Shown: one piece after another, positions 42,192 to 49,480 of the stretch
How positions within the stretch are numbered: the stretch's first letter is position 1
Layout of the letters: each line of letters opens with the position of its first letter
DNA from: Streptomyces sp. NBC_01481
Lineage (GTDB): Bacteria; Actinomycetota; Actinomycetes; Streptomycetales; Streptomycetaceae
Assembly (NCBI RefSeq): GCF_026339995.1
Contig: NZ_JAPEPT010000001.1
Location: 1,788,501-1,852,500, forward strand
Direction: 5' to 3'
DNA: 64,000 bases
Program-made: the position numbers and the translations under genes
The notes under the pieces: model-generated
The model's input: only the letters and a program-made list of their open reading frames with translations
Told to the model about the DNA's origin: nothing
Databases searched by the model: none

Positions 42192-42560
42192 GTGGTGACG
42201 ACCTGGCGCTCCGCGTTCGTACCGGCCACGGTGACCGTCCTCGTGTGGGCGGCGCCGGCCGCCGTCTCCCAGCCGCACCGCCAAGAGCCGGAGCCCCCGC
42301 CCCGGCCGCAGAGGTACGAGGCCGACTGCCGCACCGTCATAGAGGGCTCCCGGGCCACCGCCTACTGCCACAACCCGTACCCCTCCGTCGACCGGGTCCG
42401 GCTGCATGTCGAGTGCGAGCGCTGGTGGGACATCGACGCGGACAGCGCCCCCGTCGAGGTGGGCCCCGCCGGCTACGCGGAACTCACCGACCGCTGCTGG
42501 AAAGAGATCGGCGCCGTCTGGGTCAGCCATCAGCTCCTGCGGGAGTCCGCGGGCACATGA
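42192..42560 (+). CDS. Secreted small protein (122 aa), function unknown
   Basis: The product has an N-terminal hydrophobic segment with the look of a signal peptide (about residues 6-22, ending AAPAAVS), a Pro-rich spacer, and a domain with four Cys (positions about 46, 57, 72 and 97) and several Trp that could form two disulfide bonds. AGGAGG lies 8 nt before the GTG at 42192. The last 38 nt overlap the 3' end of the convergent GntR gene. No family is recognised. Confidence 0.75.
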   Translation: MVTTWRSAFVPATVTVLVWAAPAAVSQPHRQEPEPPPRPQRYEADCRTVIEGSRATAYCHNPYPSVDRVRLHVECERWWDIDADSAPVEVGPAGYAELTDRCWKEIGAVWVSHQLLRESAGT

Positions 42561-43209
42561 ACGGATAGCCCGCCGCCTCGGTCGCCGCCGTGTCGCCGTC
42601 GCCGTCGCGGATCGCCTCGACCATCCGCGCGTGATCCATGTGGTGTTCCGGGCGCAGCTCGTGGCCCACGTCGTCGCGGAGCCAGTCGCGCAGCAGATCG
42701 CCCAGGTCCGCGTAGAGCTCGCTGAGTACCTCGTTGTGCGAGGCCGCCACCACCGCGAGATGGAAGGTCGCGTCGGCGGCGACGAACTGCTCCGCGTCCC
42801 CCGAGGCCCAGGCCTCCTCGCGCCGGGCCAGAAGCGTGTCCAGCTGCTTGAGGTCCTTGGCCGTACGGCGCTGGGCGGCCAGCCTGGCGGCCGAGGACTC
42901 CAGCGTGGAGCGCAGTTCGGCGATGTGCCGCGGGTCGGCGTCGGCGAAGCGGCGGTGCATGACACCGGCCAGCTCGCTCGTCGCCACGACATACGTCCCC
43001 GAGCCCTGGCGGATGTCCAGAAGGCCGTTGTGGGCGAGCGCGCGGACCGCCTCGCGGACGGTGTTGCGGGCCACGCCCAGCTGCTCGACCAGTTCCGGTT
43101 CGGTGGGGATGCGCGAGCCCACCGGCCACTCGCCCGAGGTGATCTGGTTCCGCAGCTCGGCGATCACCTGATCGGAGAGCGCGGAACGCCGGGGAGAGGT
43201 CAGCGCCAT
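42523..43209 (-). CDS. FadR-type GntR family transcriptional regulator
   Basis: The 228-residue protein has a GntR winged HTH: SDQVIAELRNQITSGEWPVG, then PTEPELVEQLGVARNTVREAV and the wing GLLDIRQGSGTYV. A C-terminal all-helical FCD domain carries the metal-binding pattern with D/H residues (ADATFHLAVVAASHNEVL and HHMDHARMVEAI). It is divergent from an MFS transporter, with two overlapping palindromes in the 69-bp gap, so it probably controls that transporter. Confidence 0.94.
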   Translation of the reverse strand: MALTSPRRSALSDQVIAELRNQITSGEWPVGSRIPTEPELVEQLGVARNTVREAVRALAHNGLLDIRQGSGTYVVATSELAGVMHRRFADADPRHIAELRSTLESSAARLAAQRRTAKDLKQLDTLLARREEAWASGDAEQFVAADATFHLAVVAASHNEVLSELYADLGDLLRDWLRDDVGHELRPEHHMDHARMVEAIRDGDGDTAATEAAGYPFMCPRTPAGADG

Positions 43210-43239
43210 GGTGCTCCTTGCGTACGAGAGTGGTGAAGG

Positions 43240-43265
43240 ATTGGACAACCAATCATCCCATGATT
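43240..43265. promoter_or_regulatory. Two overlapping palindromic operators
   Basis: ATTGG-ACAA-CCAAT (43240-43253) and AATCAT-CCC-ATGATT (43251-43265) overlap by three bases between the divergent GntR and MFS genes. The first resembles the short spaced inverted repeats bound by GntR proteins. Either could be the site of the adjacent regulator. Confidence 0.65.
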
Positions 43266-43278
43266 CTATGATGGCCTC

Positions 43279-44565
43279 ATGCAGGACGAGACCCCGACCC
43301 AGACCCTTACCGAGCCCCAGGCCCATGGCCCCGCCCTCACCGACCGTACCGCCGTGGTCGCTCCGGACCGGCGCCCCGCGGTCTGGCTCACCCGCCTCGT
43401 GGTCGTCGGGATCGTCCTCGCGGCCCTCAATCTCCGCCCCGCCATCACCAGCCTCGGCGCACTCCTCGAAGAGGCCAGAGTCGGACTGCACATGAGCGGC
43501 AGCGTGGCCGGCGTCCTGACCTCCGTGCCGCCGCTCTGCTTCGCGATCTTCGGGATCGCGGCACCCCGGCTCGCCCGCCGCTTCGGCCCGGGCGCCGTCG
43601 TCTGCGCGGGCATGGCGGCCATCGCCACCGGCCTGCTGATCAGGCCCTTCGCCGGCGGTACGGCGGGCTTCCTGGCCGCCAGCGCGCTCGCCCTGATGGG
43701 CATCGCCGTCAGCAACGTCCTGATGCCGGTGATCGTCAAGCGGTACTTTCCCGACCGCGTCGGCTCCATGACCGGGCTCTACTCGATGGCACTGGCGCTC
43801 GGCACATCCGTCGCCGCGGCCGCTACCGTGCCCATGACCGAGGCGCTGGGCGGCAGTTGGCGCGTCGGCCTCGGGATCTGGGCCCTCCTCGCCGTCTTCG
43901 CCGTACTGCCCTGGATCGGCCTCGCCCGCGACCGCGGCGCGGCCGATCGGAGCACGCTCGCCGCACAGGCCCAGGACTCCCCGGCGCCCCGGATCACCCG
44001 CAGCCCCACCGCCTGGGCGCTGGCCTGCTTCTTCGGCCTCCAGGCCACCGGCGCGTACATCACCATGGGCTGGATGCCGCAGATCTTCCGCGACGCCGGG
44101 GTCCCGGCGGGCACGGCCGGAGTGCTGCTCGCCGTGACCATGGTGATGGGCGTACCGCTCGCCTTCGTCATCCCGCGGCTCGCCACCCGGATGAGGACCC
44201 AGGGCCCGATCGTCGTCGCCCTCGGCCTGTGCGGGCTGACCGGATACACGGGCCTGCTCTTCGCACCCGCCGCCGGAGCCTGGGCGTGGGCGCTGCTGCT
44301 CGGCATCTCCAACTGCGCCTTCCCGCTCGCCCTCACCATGATCGGCATGCGCTCGCGCACCGGCGCCGGAGTCGGGCGCCTGTCGGCCTTCGTGCAGTCC
44401 ACCGGCTATCTGATCTCGATCCCCGGCCCGCTGCTGGTGGGCGTGCTCTACCAGCACAGCGGCGGCTGGGAACTGCCCATCGCGCTGATGGCGGGGCTGA
44501 TCGTGCCGCAGATGGCGGTCGGCGTCCTCGCCGGGCGGGACCGGACGATAGAGGACGAACGCTGA
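43279..44565 (+). CDS. MFS transporter (CynX/NimT type)
   Basis: The 428-residue protein has about 12 hydrophobic helices. The first helix reads VVVGIVLAALNLRPAITSLG, the CynX/NimT landmark (LNLRPxITSxGPLL-like), followed by GVLTSVPPLCFAIFGIAAP. CynX/NimT proteins move cyanate, 2-nitroimidazole and other small organic anions or drugs. It is divergent from the GntR regulator and is followed by a 38-residue membrane protein gene 17 nt later. Confidence 0.93.
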   Translation: MQDETPTQTLTEPQAHGPALTDRTAVVAPDRRPAVWLTRLVVVGIVLAALNLRPAITSLGALLEEARVGLHMSGSVAGVLTSVPPLCFAIFGIAAPRLARRFGPGAVVCAGMAAIATGLLIRPFAGGTAGFLAASALALMGIAVSNVLMPVIVKRYFPDRVGSMTGLYSMALALGTSVAAAATVPMTEALGGSWRVGLGIWALLAVFAVLPWIGLARDRGAADRSTLAAQAQDSPAPRITRSPTAWALACFFGLQATGAYITMGWMPQIFRDAGVPAGTAGVLLAVTMVMGVPLAFVIPRLATRMRTQGPIVVALGLCGLTGYTGLLFAPAAGAWAWALLLGISNCAFPLALTMIGMRSRTGAGVGRLSAFVQSTGYLISIPGPLLVGVLYQHSGGWELPIALMAGLIVPQMAVGVLAGRDRTIEDER

Positions 44566-44582
44566 GGTGCGAGACTGGTTCC

Positions 44583-44699
44583 ATGCCTGTGCTCGACCCG
44601 AACCCCCAAGACGGCCAGAAGAAGCTCCTCTACGTCTTCGGAGCCATGATCGCCATTACCGTCGTGATCGCGATCATCGCCTCCATCGCCTCGCCCTGA
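44583..44699 (+). CDS. SGM_5486-type transporter-associated small membrane protein (38 aa)
   Basis: The product reads MPVLDPNPQDGQKKLLYVFG followed by AMIAITVVIAIIASIASP, a short polar head and a single transmembrane helix. This matches the small family recorded in Streptomyces as SGM_5486 family transporter-associated proteins. It lies 17 nt after the MFS gene and would be cotranscribed. It may be a stabilising or regulatory subunit of the transporter (inference). Confidence 0.85.
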   Translation: MPVLDPNPQDGQKKLLYVFGAMIAITVVIAIIASIASP

Positions 44700-44841
44700 C
44701 CCGGGAGTTGGCCGCTGCCCGGCGAGCGCCCCCGGAGGCGAACCGAGCCGCAAGAAAAGGGGGGCTAGCACCACCATCCCCTAGGGGGTCAGGCTCAGGG
44801 TGAAGTGGGTGGGTCACCGGATGGGCCGAGGACCCCATGAT

Positions 44842-44876
44842 CCGTAGGTTTGAAGCATCGAACCGCAGACCTACGG
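44842..44876. promoter_or_regulatory. Inverted repeat before a small membrane-protein gene
   Basis: CCGTAGGT and ACCTACGG are perfect 8-bp arms separated by 19 nt, ending 16 nt before the ATG at 44893. It may be a leader hairpin or operator. Confidence 0.35.
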
Positions 44877-44892
44877 AGTCACGGAGGCGGCC

Positions 44893-45099
44893 ATGTCGGC
44901 CCACACGCACACCCGGCCCCACCCCAAGGCCACCGGCGGCGTCGACATCCGGCTGCCGTGGTGGGCCCTCGCCCTGCCGATGCTCGCCTTCGCCGTACTG
45001 CTCCTGCTGATCGCCGACCCCGCCCAGGCGCAGGCCGCCGGCGGTGAGCCCGCGGTCGGCCAGATCCTGGAGCGGATCCAGCAGGCCCTGTCCCGGTGA
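44893..45099 (+). CDS. Small secreted or membrane protein (68 aa)
   Basis: The sequence has a His/Thr-rich polar head, a transmembrane or signal segment LPWWALALPMLAFAVLLLLI (residues 22-41), then DPAQAQAAGGEPAVGQILERI. AQAQA could be a signal-peptidase site, leaving a short peptide of about 20 residues outside the cell. No family is recognised. A GGAGG ribosome site lies upstream of the ATG at 44893. Confidence 0.65.
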   Translation: MSAHTHTRPHPKATGGVDIRLPWWALALPMLAFAVLLLLIADPAQAQAAGGEPAVGQILERIQQALSR

Positions 45100-45172
45100 C
45101 GTATTCACCCATGACGGGGGACCGCGTCAACACCCTGCGCCCGCTGGCTCATTTCATGCGAAGCTGGGGTGC

Positions 45173-45724
45173 ATGAGCGACGCCGTGTCTTCCGGGGGGA
45201 CAGCCCCCGGATCTCCCGAATCCCGCAGGATCGTCCTCCTTCGGCATGCGAAGGCGGACTGGCCGCAGGTGTCCGACCACGACCGCCCGCTCGCCGAGCG
45301 CGGCCGTCAGGAAGCGGCGGTGGCAGGCCGCAAGCTGGCCGATACAGGTATCGCCTTCGACCTGGCGCTGTGCTCGACCGCGAGCAGAACCCGCGAGACC
45401 TGGAAGCTGGCGGTCCACGAGCTGCCGCACCGCCCGAAGACGGTGTACGAGGAGAGGCTGTACGACGCCTCCCTCGGTGAACTTCTCGCGCTGCTGAACG
45501 AGACCCCCGACGAGGTGAACGAGCTGCTCGTCATCGGCCACAACCCCGGGATGCACGCCCTCGCGGACGCGCTGGCCGGCAAGGCCGAGGGCGAGGCACC
45601 GGCCCGGATGACCAAGACCGGCTTCCCGACCGCGGCGTTCGCGGTGGTCGGCTTCACCGGCTCCTGGAAGTCGGTGGAGCACGGTGTCGGCACGCTGCTC
45701 GACTACTGGGCGCCTCACGACTAA
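45173..45724 (+). CDS. Histidine phosphatase (SixA-like)
   Basis: The 183-residue protein has the phosphohistidine motif LLRHAKADWP (RHA in place of RHG, typical of SixA), LALCSTASRTRETWK and a second catalytic His in LLVIGHNPGMH. SixA enzymes dephosphorylate phosphohistidine domains of signalling proteins. The start is ATG at 45173, preceded by a weak ribosome site. A hairpin at 45744-45773 separates it from the convergent serB. Confidence 0.92.
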   Translation: MSDAVSSGGTAPGSPESRRIVLLRHAKADWPQVSDHDRPLAERGRQEAAVAGRKLADTGIAFDLALCSTASRTRETWKLAVHELPHRPKTVYEERLYDASLGELLALLNETPDEVNELLVIGHNPGMHALADALAGKAEGEAPARMTKTGFPTAAFAVVGFTGSWKSVEHGVGTLLDYWAPHD

Positions 45725-45743
45725 CACCCCCGGTCCGACAAAC

Positions 45744-45773
45744 GGCCCCGGCGCGAGTCCTCGCATCGGGGCC
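45744..45773. terminator. Bidirectional terminator between sixA and serB
   Basis: GGCCCCG and CGGGGCC arms with an inner GCGAG / CTCGC pairing, in the convergent gap. Confidence 0.75.
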
Positions 45774-45802
45774 TTCTGCCGTACGGGCCAGGGCGTGTTT
45801 CC

Positions 45803-47020
45803 CTAGTGCTCCGCGCCCGGGTCGTCCGCGGCCTCGACCTCTTCGCGGGTGATGCCCAGCAGATACAGCACGGTGTCCAGAAACGGCACATTGACCGCGG
45901 TGTGGGCGGCACGGCGGACCACGGGCTTGGCGTTGAAGGCCACGCCCAGACCGGCCGCGTTCAGCATGTCCAGATCATTCGCGCCGTCGCCGATCGCGAC
46001 GGTCTGCGCGAGCGGCACACCCGCCTCCGCGGCGAACCGCCGCAGCAGCCGCGCCTTGCCCGCACGGTCCACGATCTCGCCGGTCACCCGTCCCGTGAGC
46101 TTTCCGTCCACGATCTCCAGCGTGTTCGCCGAGGCGAAATCGAGCCCGAGCCGCTCCTTGAGGTCGTCCGTGACCTGCGTGAACCCGCCCGACACGACGC
46201 CCACTTGGAAGCCGAGCCGCTTGAGCGTACGGATCAGGGTGCGGGCGCCAGGAGTCATCCGCACCTCCTCGCGCACCTTGTCCACCACCGAGGCGTCGAG
46301 CCCGGCGAGCAGCGCCACGCGTGCGTGCAGCGACTGCTCGAAGTCCAGCTCCCCGCGCATCGCGGCGGCCGTGACCTCGGCGACCTTGTCCTCACAGCCC
46401 GCGTGCGCCGCGAACAGCTCGATGACCTCGTCCTGGATGAGCGTCGAATCCACATCCATCACGACCAGCCGCTGCGCACGACGGTGCAGCCCGGCCGACA
46501 CGACGGCGACATCGACCCCGATCCCGGCGGCCTCCGTCGCCAGCACGGTCCGCAGCGCCTCGGTCTCCGCACCGGACACCGCGAACTCCACGGCAGTGAC
46601 CGGATACTTGGCCAGCCGGAAGATCCGGTCGATGTTCCCGCCGGTGGCGGTGATCCTCGCCGCTATGGCGGCGGTCGACTCGGCGGTCAGCGGGTGCCCG
46701 AGGACGGTGACATGCGAACGTCCGCTGCCACGGGGGCGGTTGTCGCCGGTGCCCGAGATGATCTCGGCCTGCAGCTTCAGTGACTCGGCCCAGCTGTGGA
46801 CGGTGGCCCGGAGCTCCCCTTCGGTGGCGACGCCGTCGGTCGGGGCGGTGACAAGGGCGCACAGCACGATGCGGCCCCGGGTGACGACCTGCTCGATGTC
46901 GACGACGTCGACGGAGTAGGCGGCGAGGGTGTCGAAGAGCCCGGCGGTGATCCCGGGACGGTCCTTCCCGAAGATCTTGACGAGGAGGGTGCGTACGTCG
47001 GAGGTCTGCGATGCGCTCAT
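45803..47020 (-). CDS. serB: Phosphoserine phosphatase with N-terminal ACT domains
   Basis: The 405-residue protein has two ACT-like domains (about 8-90 and 102-175) and a C-terminal HAD phosphatase: VMDVDSTLIQDEVIELFAAH with D189 (nucleophile) and D191, the GVVSGGFTQV motif II region, and IGDGANDLDML as the late motif. This is the actinobacterial form of SerB, longer than the E. coli enzyme because of the extra ACT domain. It makes L-serine and is probably feedback-regulated through ACT. Confidence 0.96.
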   Translation of the reverse strand: MSASQTSDVRTLLVKIFGKDRPGITAGLFDTLAAYSVDVVDIEQVVTRGRIVLCALVTAPTDGVATEGELRATVHSWAESLKLQAEIISGTGDNRPRGSGRSHVTVLGHPLTAESTAAIAARITATGGNIDRIFRLAKYPVTAVEFAVSGAETEALRTVLATEAAGIGVDVAVVSAGLHRRAQRLVVMDVDSTLIQDEVIELFAAHAGCEDKVAEVTAAAMRGELDFEQSLHARVALLAGLDASVVDKVREEVRMTPGARTLIRTLKRLGFQVGVVSGGFTQVTDDLKERLGLDFASANTLEIVDGKLTGRVTGEIVDRAGKARLLRRFAAEAGVPLAQTVAIGDGANDLDMLNAAGLGVAFNAKPVVRRAAHTAVNVPFLDTVLYLLGITREEVEAADDPGAEH

Positions 47021-47142
47021 GGTGCTTCCACCGTATCGGGCGGGGGCGGCGACGAGACGAGCCGTCCCGCCTGCCGGACGCGGCGGGGGCCTCGGACGGG
47101 GCTGCGCCCCGGACCCCTGGGGTTACGTGGGGGCTGGCGCCA

Positions 47143-47333
47143 CCACACCCCCGAAGCGCCAGCTTCGCGGCGCGGGGCGAACACCTCTCGGCGCGCGGGC
47201 TTGGCGGCGCGAGCTGACGGCGCCCCGGCGCCCGGATCCTTCGCTGCGCGCGCTCCCGGGCCCGCAGGGGGAGGGGGAGCGTGGGCGCTGACGCCCCCAC
47301 ACCCCCGAAGCGCCAGCTTTGCGGCGCGGGGCG
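47143..47333. repeat. Two 37-bp direct repeats with one mismatch
   Basis: 47143-47179 and 47297-47333 read CCACACCCCCGAAGCGCC followed by AGCTT[C/T]GCGGCGCGGGGCG. Each contains an internal short inverted repeat. The 154-bp spacing puts them in a non-coding context. Confidence 0.75.
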
Positions 47334-47490
47334 GCCAACTGCAGCCACCCGGCAAGGGGGCCGTGGAGCGGGTGGAGTCGGGACGTAGAGCGTGATTTGT
47401 GGCGCGCGGACGCCCGCACCGCACAGCACGCCAGAAACGCGCCGTAAATCGTGCAGTCCCGGCTCTACCCCGGAGCGGCCCCCAAACGCC

Positions 47491-47629
47491 CCCCCCGCGG
47501 CGCCGGGCAACCCCGCGACCCGTACCCGCACCCGCGGCCTCAGCGGCCCCCCCGCGGCGCCGGGCAACCCCGCGACCCGTACCGCCGGACGGCCCCCCCG
47601 CGGCACCGGGGAACCCCGCGACCCGCACC
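47491..47629. repeat. Three tandem copies of a 36-38 bp GC-rich unit
   Basis: Units at 47491-47526, 47547-47583 and about 47592-47629 share CCCCGCGGCGCCGGGCAACC and then CCGCGACCCGTACC, with the last unit having a few changes. The array lies just past the 3' end of the streptophobe gene. Part of its flank (CTCAGCGGC) also occurs at that gene's stop codon, so the array may have grown from the gene end. Confidence 0.7.
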
Positions 47630-47639
47630 CCGGGCGACC

Positions 47640-49247
47640 TCAGCGGCTCCCCGTCGGTGGGCGCGGAGGGGGCGGGCCGTCCTCCGGGGGCTGCGGTGGA
47701 CGTGGGCGCGGGCGTGGTGGAGGCGGGGGCGGGGGCGGGAAGGGGCCTGCCATCGTCGGCGCGCCGTGGATCTCCGGTGGAGGGCGCAGATACGGGTTCG
47801 TGTCGTCGTTCGACGGCCGGTACGGCGGCGCCGGCCGGTACGGCCCCGGCACCTCCGCCGCCGCCACCGGAGGCCCCGCCACCTCCGTCACGCCGCCACC
47901 CCGCGTCGCGTACACCAGCACCGCCCCCAGCCCACCGGCACCCGCCCCCCACGCCGCCCCCAGCAGCAGCGCCATCCCCAGCGCGCCGTGCAGCTCGATG
48001 CCCGCGCCGAAGGCGTCGAAGCCGAGCACCGACAGCGACGCGTCCGCCGAGACATCGGTCAGCCACACCAGCAGAGGCAGGGCCAGGGCCGTGACCAGGC
48101 CCAGCCGCACCGCGCACCGTCCCGCAAACTCAAAGACCCCGCCGCCCCCAGGCGTACGCGCCGCCGCCAGCACCCCCGCGTACAGCATCATCACCGCCGC
48201 CGCGACCGCCAGCAGCCAGACCCGCCCGTCCAGCTCGGCCAGCCTGCCGACCGTCACAGGCTCGTCCGCGGACACCCTCAGCAGTTCGTCGAGGGGATCC
48301 GGCAGCAGTTTCGCGAGCTCGCCCGTCGCCTTGCCGTCCCACGGCACGAACAGCCCCATCGGCACACCGAGCCACACCCCGTTCGGCGCCCCGAGCAGCG
48401 CGGCGCCCGCGATCCGTTTCGGGTGGTCGTCGCTGATCGCCGCGTACCCCGCAGCCGCGTAGCCCGCGAGGACCGCGACCAGCAGCACCGCCACGAGCGC
48501 GGACGCCGCCGGTCGTACGTTCCGCCGCACCGCCGCGGCCAGAGCCCCGCCCGGCAGCGGCGATCGGCGCGAGGCGAGCAGCGCGACGACAAGCACCCCG
48601 AGCACCCAGAACAGCGCACCCGCCAGCGAATCCGCGGTGTTCACGCTGAACCCGACCGCCGCCTTCGCGTCCACCAAGTCGCCGAGCCGGTCGGGCAGCA
48701 GCCCTCCGATGTCACCGATGTCGCCGAGTCCCGGCACCTCGATGCCGCCGTCGCCTCCGCCCCCGCCGCCCGGCAGATCGTCAAGGCCCAGCTCCGCTCC
48801 GTCGATCGTGATGACGTCGTGACCTGCCCACGCCAAGCCGCCGACCGTCGCGACGAACAGGATCACCACCCCGCCCGCCCGCGCGGCGAGTTCACTCCCC
48901 GAGATGTACGGCCCCGCCCGGCGCAGCGAACGTAGAAAGAAGTACGCAAGGAACAGTGCCCCGACGAGACCGATCCCAAGTGGCGTGATCTCGACGGCCG
49001 TCCGCGCCTGCGCGCCTTCCAGCCCGAACGCGGACACATCGCCTGTGGGAGTGACCGATCCGCCCACCGCGAGCACCACCACCGCTGCGGTCATCGGCCC
49101 GAGCGACCCCGCCGAATCCGCGCCCAGCAGATGCAGTCCGAGCGCGGCCGCGCCCGCCATTCCCACGAGCGCCCAGCTCACCGCGGCAATCGACGCCAGC
49201 AGCACATCGACCCATGGCACCCTCTCGCCAGTGCCGCCTGCGTCCAT
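47640..49247 (-). CDS. Streptophobe family hydrophobic membrane protein
   Basis: The 535-residue protein has ten or more hydrophobic helices, with a Gly-rich loop (about 155-170, GGGGGGDGG) and a C-terminal cytoplasmic tail of about 80 residues that is strongly Pro-rich (PFPPPPPPPPRPRPRPP). This architecture matches the Streptomyces-specific streptophobe family, whose function is unknown. The start is ATG at 49247. It is divergent from the FHA-ABC gene, sharing a 233-bp gap. Confidence 0.85.
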   Translation of the reverse strand: MDAGGTGERVPWVDVLLASIAAVSWALVGMAGAAALGLHLLGADSAGSLGPMTAAVVVLAVGGSVTPTGDVSAFGLEGAQARTAVEITPLGIGLVGALFLAYFFLRSLRRAGPYISGSELAARAGGVVILFVATVGGLAWAGHDVITIDGAELGLDDLPGGGGGGDGGIEVPGLGDIGDIGGLLPDRLGDLVDAKAAVGFSVNTADSLAGALFWVLGVLVVALLASRRSPLPGGALAAAVRRNVRPAASALVAVLLVAVLAGYAAAGYAAISDDHPKRIAGAALLGAPNGVWLGVPMGLFVPWDGKATGELAKLLPDPLDELLRVSADEPVTVGRLAELDGRVWLLAVAAAVMMLYAGVLAAARTPGGGGVFEFAGRCAVRLGLVTALALPLLVWLTDVSADASLSVLGFDAFGAGIELHGALGMALLLGAAWGAGAGGLGAVLVYATRGGGVTEVAGPPVAAAEVPGPYRPAPPYRPSNDDTNPYLRPPPEIHGAPTMAGPFPPPPPPPPRPRPRPPQPPEDGPPPPRPPTGSR

Positions 49248-49480
49248 CGGACCCCCCGATCCTTGCTGGGTTTGCCCCAGTTACCCCCATTCGCGCGTGA
49301 TCCGTACGCACTCATGGGCGCTTACCATGCTCCGTGCGCGTTTCTCCTCCGTCAACGGTCATCCCGGACACGGTCTTCACACAGCCCGACTTTCGGATGC
49401 GGGACGACGCCTGAAATAGTTCCTCACGATGTTCGCCATCCCTAGACTCCCTGTGATGGGGGTAACTCGGGGGAAAACTA

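Larger units (their letters stand above)
47021..47639. other. Long repeat-rich intergenic region
   Basis: About 620 bp between serB and the streptophobe gene. It contains two copies of a 37-bp direct repeat with one mismatch (47143-47179 and 47297-47333; begins CCACACCCCCGAAGCGCC) and three tandem copies of a 36-38 bp unit (47491-47629). Frames are open on both strands only because of the low-complexity GC content. No gene is called. Confidence 0.6.

Noticed and set aside
47017..48117. Minus-strand frame of 366 codons over the serB-streptophobe gap
   Set aside because: Low-complexity Gly/Arg/Ala product created by GC-rich repeats; runs into the streptophobe gene in another frame.
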